From JALGWN01 sp964598025 (lineage in GTDB: Bacteria; Arandabacterota; Arandabacteria; Arandabacterales; Arandabacteraceae), in contig CAZRAU010000031.1 in NCBI GenBank assembly GCA_964598025.1, positions 1 through 27,787 of the forward strand: 27,787 bases of DNA. The letters run 5' to 3'. Shown piece by piece: positions 1-7,529 of the stretch (position 1 is its first letter; every line of letters begins with the position of its first letter). Position numbers and translations under genes: made by a program. The notes under the pieces are model-generated. The model saw only the letters and a list, made by a program, of their open reading frames with translations, did no database searches and was not told the origin of the DNA.

Positions 1-950
1 ACAGGGTGGAGTCCGATGTTCAGGGTAATTCCATAGGCATAATCAACGAGGGCGGCAAGCCCAAGGTCATGCTCATCGGGCACTGCGATGAGGTCGGTTT
101 CATGGTGAGGTACGTGAATGACAAGGGGTTTGTTTATTTCGGTTCGATCGGCGGTGTGGATCCCACCATAGTGCCTGCCATGAGAGTGGTCATCCATACG
201 GCCAAGGGCCCTGTGAAGGGTGTGGTCGGCAGGGTCGCGATTCACATGATGGAAAAGGACGACGAGAAGAAGGGTGTCAAGATGCATGAGCTCTGGATAG
301 ACATCGGAGCCGCGAACAAACGAGACGCCCTGACGCGGGTGTCGGTCGGCGACCCTATCGTATTCGATGTCGGCTTCGAGATCATATCCGGCAAGATGGC
401 TGTTGCCAGGGGCTTCGATGACAAGATGGGCGCCTTCGCCGTCGCCGAGGCCCTGCGCATACTCTCACGCAAGAAGAGACTCAAGGCGGCTGTTTATGGT
501 GTGTCGTCCGTGCAGGAGGAGATCACCTTCGCGGGGGCAAGGACAAGTGCTTTCAGCATCGACCCGGATGTCTGCATAGCAGTGGATGTCGGGAACGCCA
601 CGGATACTCCCGGTACTTCGAAAGAGAAGTTCGGGGAGATCACGCTGGGCAAGGGACCTATCATACACATGGGATCGTCCGTAAGCCCGGGCATTTCCGA
701 AATGCTGAAGACGCTTGCCCGCAAGCGGAAGATTGCCTTCCAGGCTACCGCTTCGCCCAGATGGACCGGCACCGATGCGGACGCGGTCTTCACATCCCGT
801 GGTGGGGTGGCCTGCGGCCTGGTGAGCGTTCCGAACAGGTACATGCATACGCCGGTGGAGATGCTTCATCTCGGGGACTTGGACCGGTGCGCCAGGCTCA
901 TGGCGGCGTTCTGTGAAGAGGTGGGGCCAAGGACAGACTTCCGCAGATAA
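1..950 (+). CDS. M42-family metallo-aminopeptidase (5' partial)
   Basis: Cytosolic M42-family aminopeptidase (glutamyl aminopeptidase / tetrahedral TET-type), which trims short peptides using two metal ions. Numbering from the GTG at position 6, the family signatures are all visible: the H26-C-D28-E metal motif in a GHCDEVGF stretch, the bridging aspartate in FDDKMG (about D138), the catalytic glutamates in QEE (E171/E172), the aspartate in AVDV (D194), and the C-terminal H281 in RYMHTPVEM. The 314 residues begin at the conserved D-x-x-GN block, so about 35-40 N-terminal residues lie upstream of the window, and the GTG at 6 is unlikely to be the true start. The reading frame is open back to the window edge. 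It converges on the SppA-fusion gene, with an inverted repeat between the two. Confidence 0.9.
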   Translation, partial: RVESDVQGNSIGIINEGGKPKVMLIGHCDEVGFMVRYVNDKGFVYFGSIGGVDPTIVPAMRVVIHTAKGPVKGVVGRVAIHMMEKDDEKKGVKMHELWIDIGAANKRDALTRVSVGDPIVFDVGFEIISGKMAVARGFDDKMGAFAVAEALRILSRKKRLKAAVYGVSSVQEEITFAGARTSAFSIDPDVCIAVDVGNATDTPGTSKEKFGEITLGKGPIIHMGSSVSPGISEMLKTLARKRKIAFQATASPRWTGTDADAVFTSRGGVACGLVSVPNRYMHTPVEMLHLGDLDRCARLMAAFCEEVGPRTDFRR

Positions 951-1038
951 ACCGCCCAGGCCGCTTCAGGACGTCCGTCTGCTGCGTTATGCTCGCCATT
1001 CGTCATTGCGGCGTGGGCAACTGGTGCTCGCTATTGAA

Positions 1039-1081
1039 GTGACAGTTAACCTAATTCGAGCAGAACCAAGTTGACTGTCAC
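1039..1081. repeat. Imperfect palindrome between convergent genes
   Basis: The arms 1039-1050 (GTGACAGTTAAC) and 1070-1081 (GTTGACTGTCAC) pair over 12 bases with a single G:T wobble, around a 19-base spacer. It lies between the 3' ends of two convergent genes. There is no T-run, so it is a poor intrinsic terminator. It resembles REP-type palindromes, but this is inference. Confidence 0.5.
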
Positions 1082-1088
1082 CTTATCT

Positions 1089-3653
1089 CTACTCGATTTC
1101 CATTCGGTACGGCATGAGATACAGTATGGGCTCGTCGTACGCATGGAGATAGGCGGTGTCCCCCATGATTTCCCGGAGCTCATCGGGCACGTCTATCTCA
1201 CCGGTGACACTCGTGCCCAGCGAGGCCATCATACGCTCCAGCAGACCGCCGGCCTCAGGCAATATCTTGAAATCAACCCGGCGGTCTTCGGGGATACCGG
1301 CCTGACGTTTGGCCATCATCACAGCGTCAGTCAGGCCCCCAATCTTGTCGACCAGGCCTAGGCGCTCGGCCCTTTTGCCCGACCAGACTCTGCCCTGGGC
1401 GATACCATGCACGTTGTCAAAAGCCATTGCCCTGCCTTCGGCCACGTCCCTGACGAATTTGTCGTAGTACTTATCCACGTAGTACTGCGCAAGTTCGAGA
1501 TCGTCGTCCGTGACTTCCCGCCATGTTGGGAAGATGTCCGCATGCTGCCCCCTTAGAAAGATGTCCTTGTTGGCTCCTATTTTCTCGTAGAAACCGCGTG
1601 TGTGAAGCCAGAGATTCAAGACGCCGATGGAACCCGTCACTGTTGCCTCGTCGGCAAGAATCATGGTGCCGTCACAGGAGATGTGATAACCACCTGAGGC
1701 GGCAACTCCGCCCATCGAGATTATGACCGGCTTCTCCTTGGCAGTGAGCTCCACCTCCCGTCTAATCTTGTCTGACGCTGTCATCATCCCGCCGGGGCTG
1801 TCCACCCGGAAGACGACGGCGGCGATCTTATTGTCCTCTCTCATCGCTCTCAGCGCAGCCATGATCGTCTCGGACCCCATGATTTCACCCAGCCACATAT
1901 CTCTTCTGTTGGTGCCGTGGGTTATGCCGCCGACGCCATAGACTATGCCGATCACGGGCGGCTCATCCCAGCGGGGGTCAGCCGGCATTCTCCGGGCGAA
2001 CCGGCTGTATGGCAGCCGTGTAACAGAGCCGTCAACGAGGTCGCCGACTATCCCGGAGATCTCATCCCAATAGGCCAGCGTATCGACGAGGTTCTCTCTG
2101 AGGGCCTGAGACGGGATAAAGGGGCCCCGGTCTATCATTTCTCTGGCCTGCTCCGGTGTGAAACCGCGACCGGCGGCTATATCATCAAGCATCTTCTCAT
2201 AGACATCATCCAACAGGGCATTCACTGCTTCCTCGCTCGGCTCGGTATACTCGTCCTCTGTGAGGGGCTCGACCGCCGACTTGTACTTGCCCACCCTGGC
2301 GTAATAGGCCTTCATGCCCAGTTTGTCGAGGGTGCCCCGCAGGAAAATGCCCTCGGACTTGAGTCCCACCAGGCCTATGTATCCATTCGGCTGGAGCGCT
2401 ATGTAATCGCATGCCGTGGCCAGGTAGTAGACACCGTTTCCCGGGTTCTCGACGTAGGCGAGCACCTTCTTACCGCTCCGGCGGAAATCCAGAATGGCTT
2501 GACGCAACTCGTCGTATACGGCGAAGTTGCCACCCATGCCACCACACCTCAGTACTATGGCTTTTATGTCCCTGGAGTTCCTGGCATGCTCGATCTTCTG
2601 GAGAAGATCCCACAGCGTGTACTGGGGCCCGCCGCTGAAAATGCTGAATGGGGGTCGGGTCTCTCCGATGGAACCGCTCATGTTGATCTCGATATAGTTG
2701 GTAGGGGGGAGAAATACGCTTTCCCGCCAGAGGTTACCCGCCGTTAGAATCGTTGTTCCATAACCCCTGTCCTCCTGGTCCCCCTCGCCCGGGTCATGCG
2801 TGAAGACCGTTCCCAGGGTCCCGGTGGTTATGGAGAAAAGGATGGAGGCACTCAGGTTCTCGTTTTCATCGGCACCCAGCCTCAGTGTCAGCCCGTCGAG
2901 CGCGGCATACTCGATGCCATAGGCCATGAAGGACGTCGGTTGCTCCTCTGGGAGACTGCCGTCGAGGTTTTCGGCCCTTGCCGTCCACGTGCCGAACAGG
3001 GTCAGCTTTTCGCCTACGGGACGGACTCCCAGGGAGGTCTCGTATATGGGTTTGAACTTGGTGCCGAAGTAGTCGGGGCTGTTGAGATCTCTAGCAACAA
3101 GACCGATTGAAACCATCCGGTGGGGTCTGAAAAGGGCCCCCAGCGACCATGATTCCCCCTTGTTTATGTCGGCGTTCTCCGAAGCATGCCAGGAGTATGA
3201 ATAGCCCACGTAAATGTTCCGCGCGAGCTTCATCCCATAGCCAAGCGTATACCGCTTGGTGCTCTGGCGCGAGATCCTCACGCCGCCAGGCGTGTCGACG
3301 GTATGGTGGAGGTCATAGAGCTCGGCGCCGAATGCAAGGCTCCCGAGTGATAGAGAGAAGGCATCGTCACCTGAAAACGTCGAATCGTCGTAGGTGTGTA
3401 AATAGGCAAAGCCGCCGCTTTTTCCTGTCGCAAGAAGTGCAGGGTTTAGCCAGAGGGCCGTTGGGTCGTCCGCGGTTGCAGCGGTCCAGAGCGGCAGCCT
3501 TCCCCGCAAGCCTTCGAAATAGGAGTATATCGGGCTCGGAGATCTGTAATCCAGAGCCACAGCAAGCGGAACAAACGAAGTCAGGACGAGCATGCCCGCG
3601 AGTAGCGTGGCAGACATTACCGGGCGGAACCGCATTTTCACAAATGGCCTCAT
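1089..3653 (-). CDS. sppA: SppA-type S49 signal peptide peptidase fused to an N-terminal beta-barrel-like domain
   Basis: An 854-residue secreted serine protease. The start is the ATG at 3653, with AAAGGAG at 3661-3667; the in-frame ORF extends 20 codons further but lacks such a site. A signal peptide (about residues 1-34) is followed by about 260 residues (45-300) rich in alternating aromatic strands. These open with an ADDPTALWLNPALLA segment like that of PorV/OmpP1-type barrels. The rest is a full-length, duplicated SppA: the first half carries the general-base lysine in YKSAVEP (K458), and the second half carries the nucleophile in GGVAASGGYH (S653), preceded by the FRVDSPGG turn. E. coli SppA is anchored in the inner membrane by one helix; here a barrel-like region takes that place. 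Likely role: degradation of signal peptides or envelope proteins, possibly held at the outer membrane. The family call is firm; the barrel is inferred. Confidence 0.9.
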   Translation of the reverse strand: MRPFVKMRFRPVMSATLLAGMLVLTSFVPLAVALDYRSPSPIYSYFEGLRGRLPLWTAATADDPTALWLNPALLATGKSGGFAYLHTYDDSTFSGDDAFSLSLGSLAFGAELYDLHHTVDTPGGVRISRQSTKRYTLGYGMKLARNIYVGYSYSWHASENADINKGESWSLGALFRPHRMVSIGLVARDLNSPDYFGTKFKPIYETSLGVRPVGEKLTLFGTWTARAENLDGSLPEEQPTSFMAYGIEYAALDGLTLRLGADENENLSASILFSITTGTLGTVFTHDPGEGDQEDRGYGTTILTAGNLWRESVFLPPTNYIEINMSGSIGETRPPFSIFSGGPQYTLWDLLQKIEHARNSRDIKAIVLRCGGMGGNFAVYDELRQAILDFRRSGKKVLAYVENPGNGVYYLATACDYIALQPNGYIGLVGLKSEGIFLRGTLDKLGMKAYYARVGKYKSAVEPLTEDEYTEPSEEAVNALLDDVYEKMLDDIAAGRGFTPEQAREMIDRGPFIPSQALRENLVDTLAYWDEISGIVGDLVDGSVTRLPYSRFARRMPADPRWDEPPVIGIVYGVGGITHGTNRRDMWLGEIMGSETIMAALRAMREDNKIAAVVFRVDSPGGMMTASDKIRREVELTAKEKPVIISMGGVAASGGYHISCDGTMILADEATVTGSIGVLNLWLHTRGFYEKIGANKDIFLRGQHADIFPTWREVTDDDLELAQYYVDKYYDKFVRDVAEGRAMAFDNVHGIAQGRVWSGKRAERLGLVDKIGGLTDAVMMAKRQAGIPEDRRVDFKILPEAGGLLERMMASLGTSVTGEIDVPDELREIMGDTAYLHAYDEPILYLMPYRMEIE

Positions 3654-3673
3654 CTCACATCTCCTTTCATGCG

Positions 3674-3687
3674 GGTCGATATCGACC
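3674..3687. promoter_or_regulatory. 14-bp perfect palindrome in the sppA leader
   Basis: GGTCGATATCGACC is perfectly self-complementary with no loop. It lies between the putative -10 box (3698-3703) and the ribosome-binding site of the SppA-fusion gene. The position suits a repressor operator or an mRNA dyad, but no regulator is known. Confidence 0.35.
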
Positions 3688-3697
3688 TCCGACCGAC

Positions 3698-3727
3698 ATT
3701 CTAACACACGCAACCGGCCAAATACAA
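3698..3727 (-). promoter_or_regulatory. Candidate sigma-70 promoter for the SppA-fusion gene
   Basis: On the minus strand, TTGTAT (3722-3727) is separated by 18 bases from TAGAAT (3698-3703). The -10 is good and the -35 is weak. The -35 lies inside the T-run of the upstream gene's terminator. Confidence 0.4.
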
Positions 3728-3764
3728 AAAAGCCCGGGAAAACTGAACCGTCTTCCCGGGCTTT
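3724..3764 (-). terminator. Intrinsic terminator of the OB-repeat secreted protein gene
   Basis: Perfect 12-base arms AAAGCCCGGGAA (3729-3740) and TTCCCGGGCTTT (3753-3764) enclose a 12-base loop. Read on the minus strand, the hairpin runs straight into TTTTTTGTAT, a classic rho-independent terminator about 20 bases past the stop codon at 3783. Confidence 0.9.
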
Positions 3765-3782
3765 CTTGTTAAGCCCCCGGGT

Positions 3783-5702
3783 CTATTTCAGCACTACCAT
3801 CTTCTTCTGAATAGAACCCTTGGGAGTTGCAAACGTATAGAAGTAGATTCCGGGACCCACTTCTTTGTTACGACTGTCCCTTCCGTCCCAGGTGACAGAG
3901 TATTCACCGGGAGTCATCACGCGGTTGGCAAGATCCTTGACCAGCTTGCCGGTAACGTCATAGACCGCTACCTTCACCCTGCCATTTGTGGGCACCGCGA
4001 ACTTGATGGTCGTTCCACCCACGAACGGGTTGGGCGTATTCTGATCCAGTCTTGCCATGGCCACTTCGCGCGCATCGATGCCGGCCGTGCAAGGCTGCAA
4101 AACGACGATATCCGCGGAATCCCTGGGCTCCAACATGTGCAGGTAGTAGTAGCGCCAGCAACCCTGGATGTTGACAATGCTGCCCAATCCGGGATAAGCG
4201 TAGCCGGAACCCGTCGCGACGGCAAAGTCACCGATGTGCACGCTGGCAGTTCCCAGGGTGTCGTCGATGTCCCATTCGCCGTAGGCATCGAGGTAGGTAG
4301 TAGCCTCCATCATATCAAGGTTGATAAGACAGCTCTCGTAGGCCTCCATCGATACCGAGTCCGCCATGAGAACCGTATTGGTCAAGCTGTCCGCCACAGG
4401 TTCCGGTCCGGAAGCATGAAGGTAGAAGTAGTCGACGGAGCTGATCTCAGTCCACCCGTAATACTCATCCACCACCCCCGAGACAGTTACAACGTCGCCA
4501 CGACTGACACTCGCCCCCGGCCGGTAAATATAGACACCGTTCCATGGGCCCATGTCATCTCTCATGAAGAACGGGCCGCCAAAATCGGCACTGGCGCTTG
4601 TGACGACGCCCTTCACGGTGACCTGTTCGCCCACTATAAGCGGGGTGTCCCAGTAGACGGGATCGGAACCGGGCTTCTGGACATAGTGAATTGGAGTGAT
4701 CCCGGCCATGAAGCCGTACTTCTCGCACTCGAACATCGCTGTGCCCTCAGCGGACTTGACATCACACACAACCAGACTGTCCAGCAGGGTGTCCGGCTGG
4801 GTGGCGGTTATAAGCTTCACCGTCTTCATGTTGGAGAGGTTGAGTATGGCCTGTTCTATAGTGGTCTCGCTCTCCAGGAAGTAGTTGTTCTTGTTCTCGG
4901 CACTGCTCTCCAAGAGCGGCCGGTCGAAGACGGCGTAAATACTGGTATCCGAAGTCGCATAAGCCAGGACTAGGTTCGGACCGGGCGGGGGGCCCATGAA
5001 TTCGAGATCGAACGTGCCCCTGGGCCAGAGCCTGTAATTGCCGTGCTCCTCAGAATAGACACCTTTTATGAGCGAGAGCGTATCACCCACGGCGGGCGCA
5101 TTCAGAGTAGGGTCTATCAGCTTGTCGTCGATTATCAGACTGTCGCCGAGACCTGAACCCGGGTGGTTGTGATACTCGCCAACGACCCACTCAGCGTAGT
5201 CCCAGAGGGACCCCACCTGCACGGTGTCCACGCACACGTAAACGCCTTCCCACTGCTCGGCGAACGTGGAATCCTCCGCCTCTCGCCCCAGATCGGCACA
5301 GCTCAGCAGCTGACACGCGGGCTCGCCGTAACCCTTAGTGATTATCCATGCGTTATCCACGTCGATTTCGGTCACGCGGGAACCCGTTGTGGGATACTCC
5401 GCGTGGGTCCCCTGGACGGCGACAAGGTCACCGACCTCGATGTCCCATGTGGCGTAAGGATCGACGTCGTTCGTATAGCAGAGCACGCCGCTCCATGGGC
5501 CGCCCGCAATCTCCTGCGCCAGGAAACCGTAGGTCGTCGGTTTGAGATCAAGGCCTGTCACCACGACACTGTCGACCTCCACATCCGTGCCGACAGGTAT
5601 GATTCCCTGCTGGATATCGTAGATCGTGGTGGGTGTATACTGCGCGAGCAGCGCTGCCGGTACAAGCAAAGCGCATGCAACAATTCCTACCGCTAACTTC
5701 AT
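3783..5702 (-). CDS. Secreted multi-domain protein with OB-like repeats and FlgD-like/T9SS-type C-terminal tail
   Basis: A 639-residue exported protein of unknown substrate. The start is the ATG at 5702, seven bases behind a strong AAAGGAGG (5708-5715); the ORF runs 35 codons further upstream, but that part lies in the leader. The signal peptide covers residues 1-20. Four OB-fold-like units follow, at about 22-125, 128-235, 338-430 and 432-535; the clearest share a GPW(S/N)GVY/L block and a GD-V-V-V-G turn, as in DUF5689-like and extracellular nuclease-associated modules. An Ig-like segment (about 240-335) splits them. Residues 553-639 form a FlgD-like Ig tail (LDQNTPNPF, YDVTGKLV, GIYFY) ending in KKMVVLK, the pattern of type IX secretion sorting domains. 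It is monocistronic, with its own promoter and terminator. No catalytic motif was recognised, so a binding or adhesive role is likely. Confidence 0.85.
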   Translation of the reverse strand: MKLAVGIVACALLVPAALLAQYTPTTIYDIQQGIIPVGTDVEVDSVVVTGLDLKPTTYGFLAQEIAGGPWSGVLCYTNDVDPYATWDIEVGDLVAVQGTHAEYPTTGSRVTEIDVDNAWIITKGYGEPACQLLSCADLGREAEDSTFAEQWEGVYVCVDTVQVGSLWDYAEWVVGEYHNHPGSGLGDSLIIDDKLIDPTLNAPAVGDTLSLIKGVYSEEHGNYRLWPRGTFDLEFMGPPPGPNLVLAYATSDTSIYAVFDRPLLESSAENKNNYFLESETTIEQAILNLSNMKTVKLITATQPDTLLDSLVVCDVKSAEGTAMFECEKYGFMAGITPIHYVQKPGSDPVYWDTPLIVGEQVTVKGVVTSASADFGGPFFMRDDMGPWNGVYIYRPGASVSRGDVVTVSGVVDEYYGWTEISSVDYFYLHASGPEPVADSLTNTVLMADSVSMEAYESCLINLDMMEATTYLDAYGEWDIDDTLGTASVHIGDFAVATGSGYAYPGLGSIVNIQGCWRYYYLHMLEPRDSADIVVLQPCTAGIDAREVAMARLDQNTPNPFVGGTTIKFAVPTNGRVKVAVYDVTGKLVKDLANRVMTPGEYSVTWDGRDSRNKEVGPGIYFYTFATPKGSIQKKMVVLK

Positions 5703-5716
5703 ATCCCCCTCCTTTA

Positions 5717-5770
5717 TCAAAAAGGACGTAACACGCGAACATTTTCTTTGTAACATACCGATCTTGGCAT
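5717..5770 (-). other. Possible 17-codon leader ORF
   Basis: A minus-strand ATG at 5770, directly behind GGAGGTG, opens a 17-residue reading frame. It ends TGA-TAA right at the ribosome-binding site of the OB-repeat protein gene. The frame differs from that of the main gene. The SD-to-ATG spacing is only about 2 bases, so translation is doubtful. Confidence 0.2.
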
Positions 5771-5834
5771 CACCTCCATCTCTTCGTTTTCTTCGACAAA
5801 AATACATGTACCGAATGATTCTAACCCACTGAGC

Positions 5835-5863
5835 AGTATACCACAGATTCTAAGGATTTTCAA
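5835..5863 (-). promoter_or_regulatory. Consensus sigma-70 promoter for the OB-repeat secreted protein
   Basis: On the minus strand, TTGAAA (5858-5863), a 17-base spacer and TATACT (5835-5840) form a near-perfect housekeeping promoter. The predicted start near 5828 gives a leader of about 125 bases before the ATG at 5702, which is long compared with other genes here. Confidence 0.75.
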
Positions 5864-5941
5864 CAACAACCGACAGGGACGGCCCGAATCCTGTTGATTA
5901 TCCGCGCAATATGTGTAGGCTTGGCATTATGGGAGCCCGGT

Positions 5942-6796
5942 ATGAGCAAGCTTAAGGCCGTAGGCGGCGTCCTGAAGGAGAGTATCCGTAAGTTCGCTGC
6001 CGACAACTGTTTAGCCCTCAGCGCCTCCATCAGCTTCTTTGCCATGTTCTCGTTTTTCCCGCTTGTGATGCTGGTGGTTTCCATATTCACGACGGCCGTG
6101 GGGTCCTCCGAGATTGCAATGGATCGGATTTCCAACATTGTTGCCAATATGACCCCGGTCGGTCATGCCATAGTCATAAGCTGGGTGAGATCGGTATCCC
6201 AGACCAAGCCCCTGGCCTGGGGAGTGGGGATTGTGAGCCTGATCTGGGGCGCCCGGCACGTGTTCAACAATCTTGCCTTCTCCGCCTCCGTGATCTGGGG
6301 TAGGAGCGGATGGAAAGACGTGATCCTGCGCCAGCTGGTGGCCCTCGTCCTGGTAGGCGTCATCGCTCTTCTCCTGCTGGCTTCCATCTTCCTGCCGGCG
6401 GTCGTGGAGAAGCTCAGGCTGGAGGCGGGTTACGCCATCGGCACTGCGCTGCTGGTTGTGGTGAATCTGCTGCCCTATTTCTTCTCCTTTCTCACCTTCA
6501 CAGCCATCTACATGCTGACCTCGCCCAGATACGTGCCGAGAAAGAAGGTGTTGCTTGGAGCGGTGGCCGTGGTGGTTACCTGGGAGATTGCGAAGAGTGC
6601 GTTTCTCAAGTACATCGGCATGACCCAGATCACTACGATCTATGGCTCCATAGGCGGTATGATGATCCTGATGTTCTGGCTCTATATCTCCGTCGGCATA
6701 GTGCTCTGGGGCATGGAGTTTATCGCCGCGTCGCACAGGCTCCCTCATGAAGCTCCCCATCTCAGACGCGAGAAAGCAGTCCTCGTCATCAAGTAA
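5942..6796 (+). CDS. YihY/BrkB-family (UPF0761) inner-membrane protein
   Basis: A 284-residue polytopic membrane protein of the YihY/virulence factor BrkB family. Its molecular function is not settled; early proposals as RNase BN have been withdrawn. I chose the ATG at 5942, six bases behind GGGAG (5931-5935), over an in-frame ATG 16 codons earlier that has no ribosome-binding site. About six hydrophobic segments are visible. Family hallmarks include the N-terminal LALSASISFFAMFSFFPL helix, the WG-R-x-FNNL motif after the third helix, a Y-x-x-TSPRYVPRKKV loop and the closing Y-GSIGGM-x-x-x-x-W-x-Y helix region. The gene is flanked by genes on the opposite strand and appears to be a single transcription unit. 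I found no convincing promoter in the 239 bases upstream. Confidence 0.88.
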   Translation: MSKLKAVGGVLKESIRKFAADNCLALSASISFFAMFSFFPLVMLVVSIFTTAVGSSEIAMDRISNIVANMTPVGHAIVISWVRSVSQTKPLAWGVGIVSLIWGARHVFNNLAFSASVIWGRSGWKDVILRQLVALVLVGVIALLLLASIFLPAVVEKLRLEAGYAIGTALLVVVNLLPYFFSFLTFTAIYMLTSPRYVPRKKVLLGAVAVVVTWEIAKSAFLKYIGMTQITTIYGSIGGMMILMFWLYISVGIVLWGMEFIAASHRLPHEAPHLRREKAVLVIK

Positions 6797-6816
6797 CGCA
6801 TGCGGTCTTTGCATTG

Positions 6817-6911
6817 GCCGCTCCCCGTGGCGTCGGGCCTCCGCGCACGCCGGCCTTCGTCGTGGGTGGAACCCCTATGCTGCAAAGGACGTTCGTTGCA
6901 AGGGGAGCGGC
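6817..6911. repeat. 10-bp perfect inverted repeat between convergent genes
   Basis: GCCGCTCCCC (6817-6826) and GGGGAGCGGC (6902-6911) are exact inverted copies separated by 75 bases. They fill most of the 119-base space between the YihY-like gene and the small membrane protein gene. No T-run follows on either strand. The interior holds a shorter TGCAA/TTGCA dyad. Confidence 0.35.
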
Positions 6912-6915
6912 ACCG

Positions 6916-7491
6916 CTACGTTACAGAGGTATGCTCCTGGGGGGCTCTTGTGATGCCGCGCTTGAGACGCGCAGCAATATAGGCGCCGAGCGGGACCAGA
7001 CCGAGAAGCAGGATGGAGGTCATCGTGCCTGAACGGAAGGTCCAGGACAGGATGCCACTCACTCCGGCCTCGACCCACCTGCCGAATCCGAACCCATAGG
7101 CTCCCACGAACCCGAAGGTGAGGAAGCTCATATAGGCGCCGATGGCTGCGGCCAGCCAGGCCCGCCTCAAGGACTGCATGCGGCCTGCCTTCAGCGCGGT
7201 CCAACCGGCGTCGAAGGCAGCGGCCTCGATCGCTATGGCAACGAAGTGGCATATATAGAGTTTGGGGACCAGACATCTTATGGCGCCTGCAAGGAGACCG
7301 GCCGCGATTGAGGTGCCGGGCCGGTCGAAGAGCATCCGGCTCATGACCAGCAAGGCCAGGCCCACGGCGGTGAGCGACGCGGCCCGCATGGGAACACGGA
7401 ACACATAGAAAACATCACCCAGGAACGTCTCGCTGAGGCCCCACAGACCTCCCGCTGCTATTACCACGAGCACACCGGCCCGCCTGGACAT
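6916..7491 (-). CDS. Small polytopic membrane protein, unknown function
   Basis: A 191-residue hydrophobic protein with about six predicted membrane segments, including near-terminal helices around GGLWGLSETFLG and ILLLGLVPLGAYIAAR. The start is the ATG at 7491, seven bases behind a strong AAGGAGG (7499-7505); the longer GTG start at 7515 would place that site inside the gene. The size, glycine-rich helices and small loops recall the S (substrate-capture) subunits of ECF transporters, but no motif proves it and no EcfA/EcfT is nearby. It is the last gene of the six-gene envelope block, 38 bases after the Ig-like lipoprotein gene. That position suggests an inner-membrane partner of the block. 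The function is unknown. Confidence 0.75.
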   Translation of the reverse strand: MSRRAGVLVVIAAGGLWGLSETFLGDVFYVFRVPMRAASLTAVGLALLVMSRMLFDRPGTSIAAGLLAGAIRCLVPKLYICHFVAIAIEAAAFDAGWTALKAGRMQSLRRAWLAAAIGAYMSFLTFGFVGAYGFGFGRWVEAGVSGILSWTFRSGTMTSILLLGLVPLGAYIAARLKRGITRAPQEHTSVT

Positions 7492-7529
7492 CCCTAAGCC
7501 TCCTTGTGAATTCACATCATGGACAGGAA

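Noticed and set aside
1917..2747. 276-codon plus-strand ORF opposite the SppA fusion
   Set aside because: It is antisense to a gene with intact catalytic motifs; the translation has no recognisable domain and reflects codon bias of the real gene.
5881..5941. Promoter for the YihY/BrkB-like gene
   Set aside because: TTGATT near 5894 has only a 3/6 match for a -10 box at proper spacing, too weak to report.
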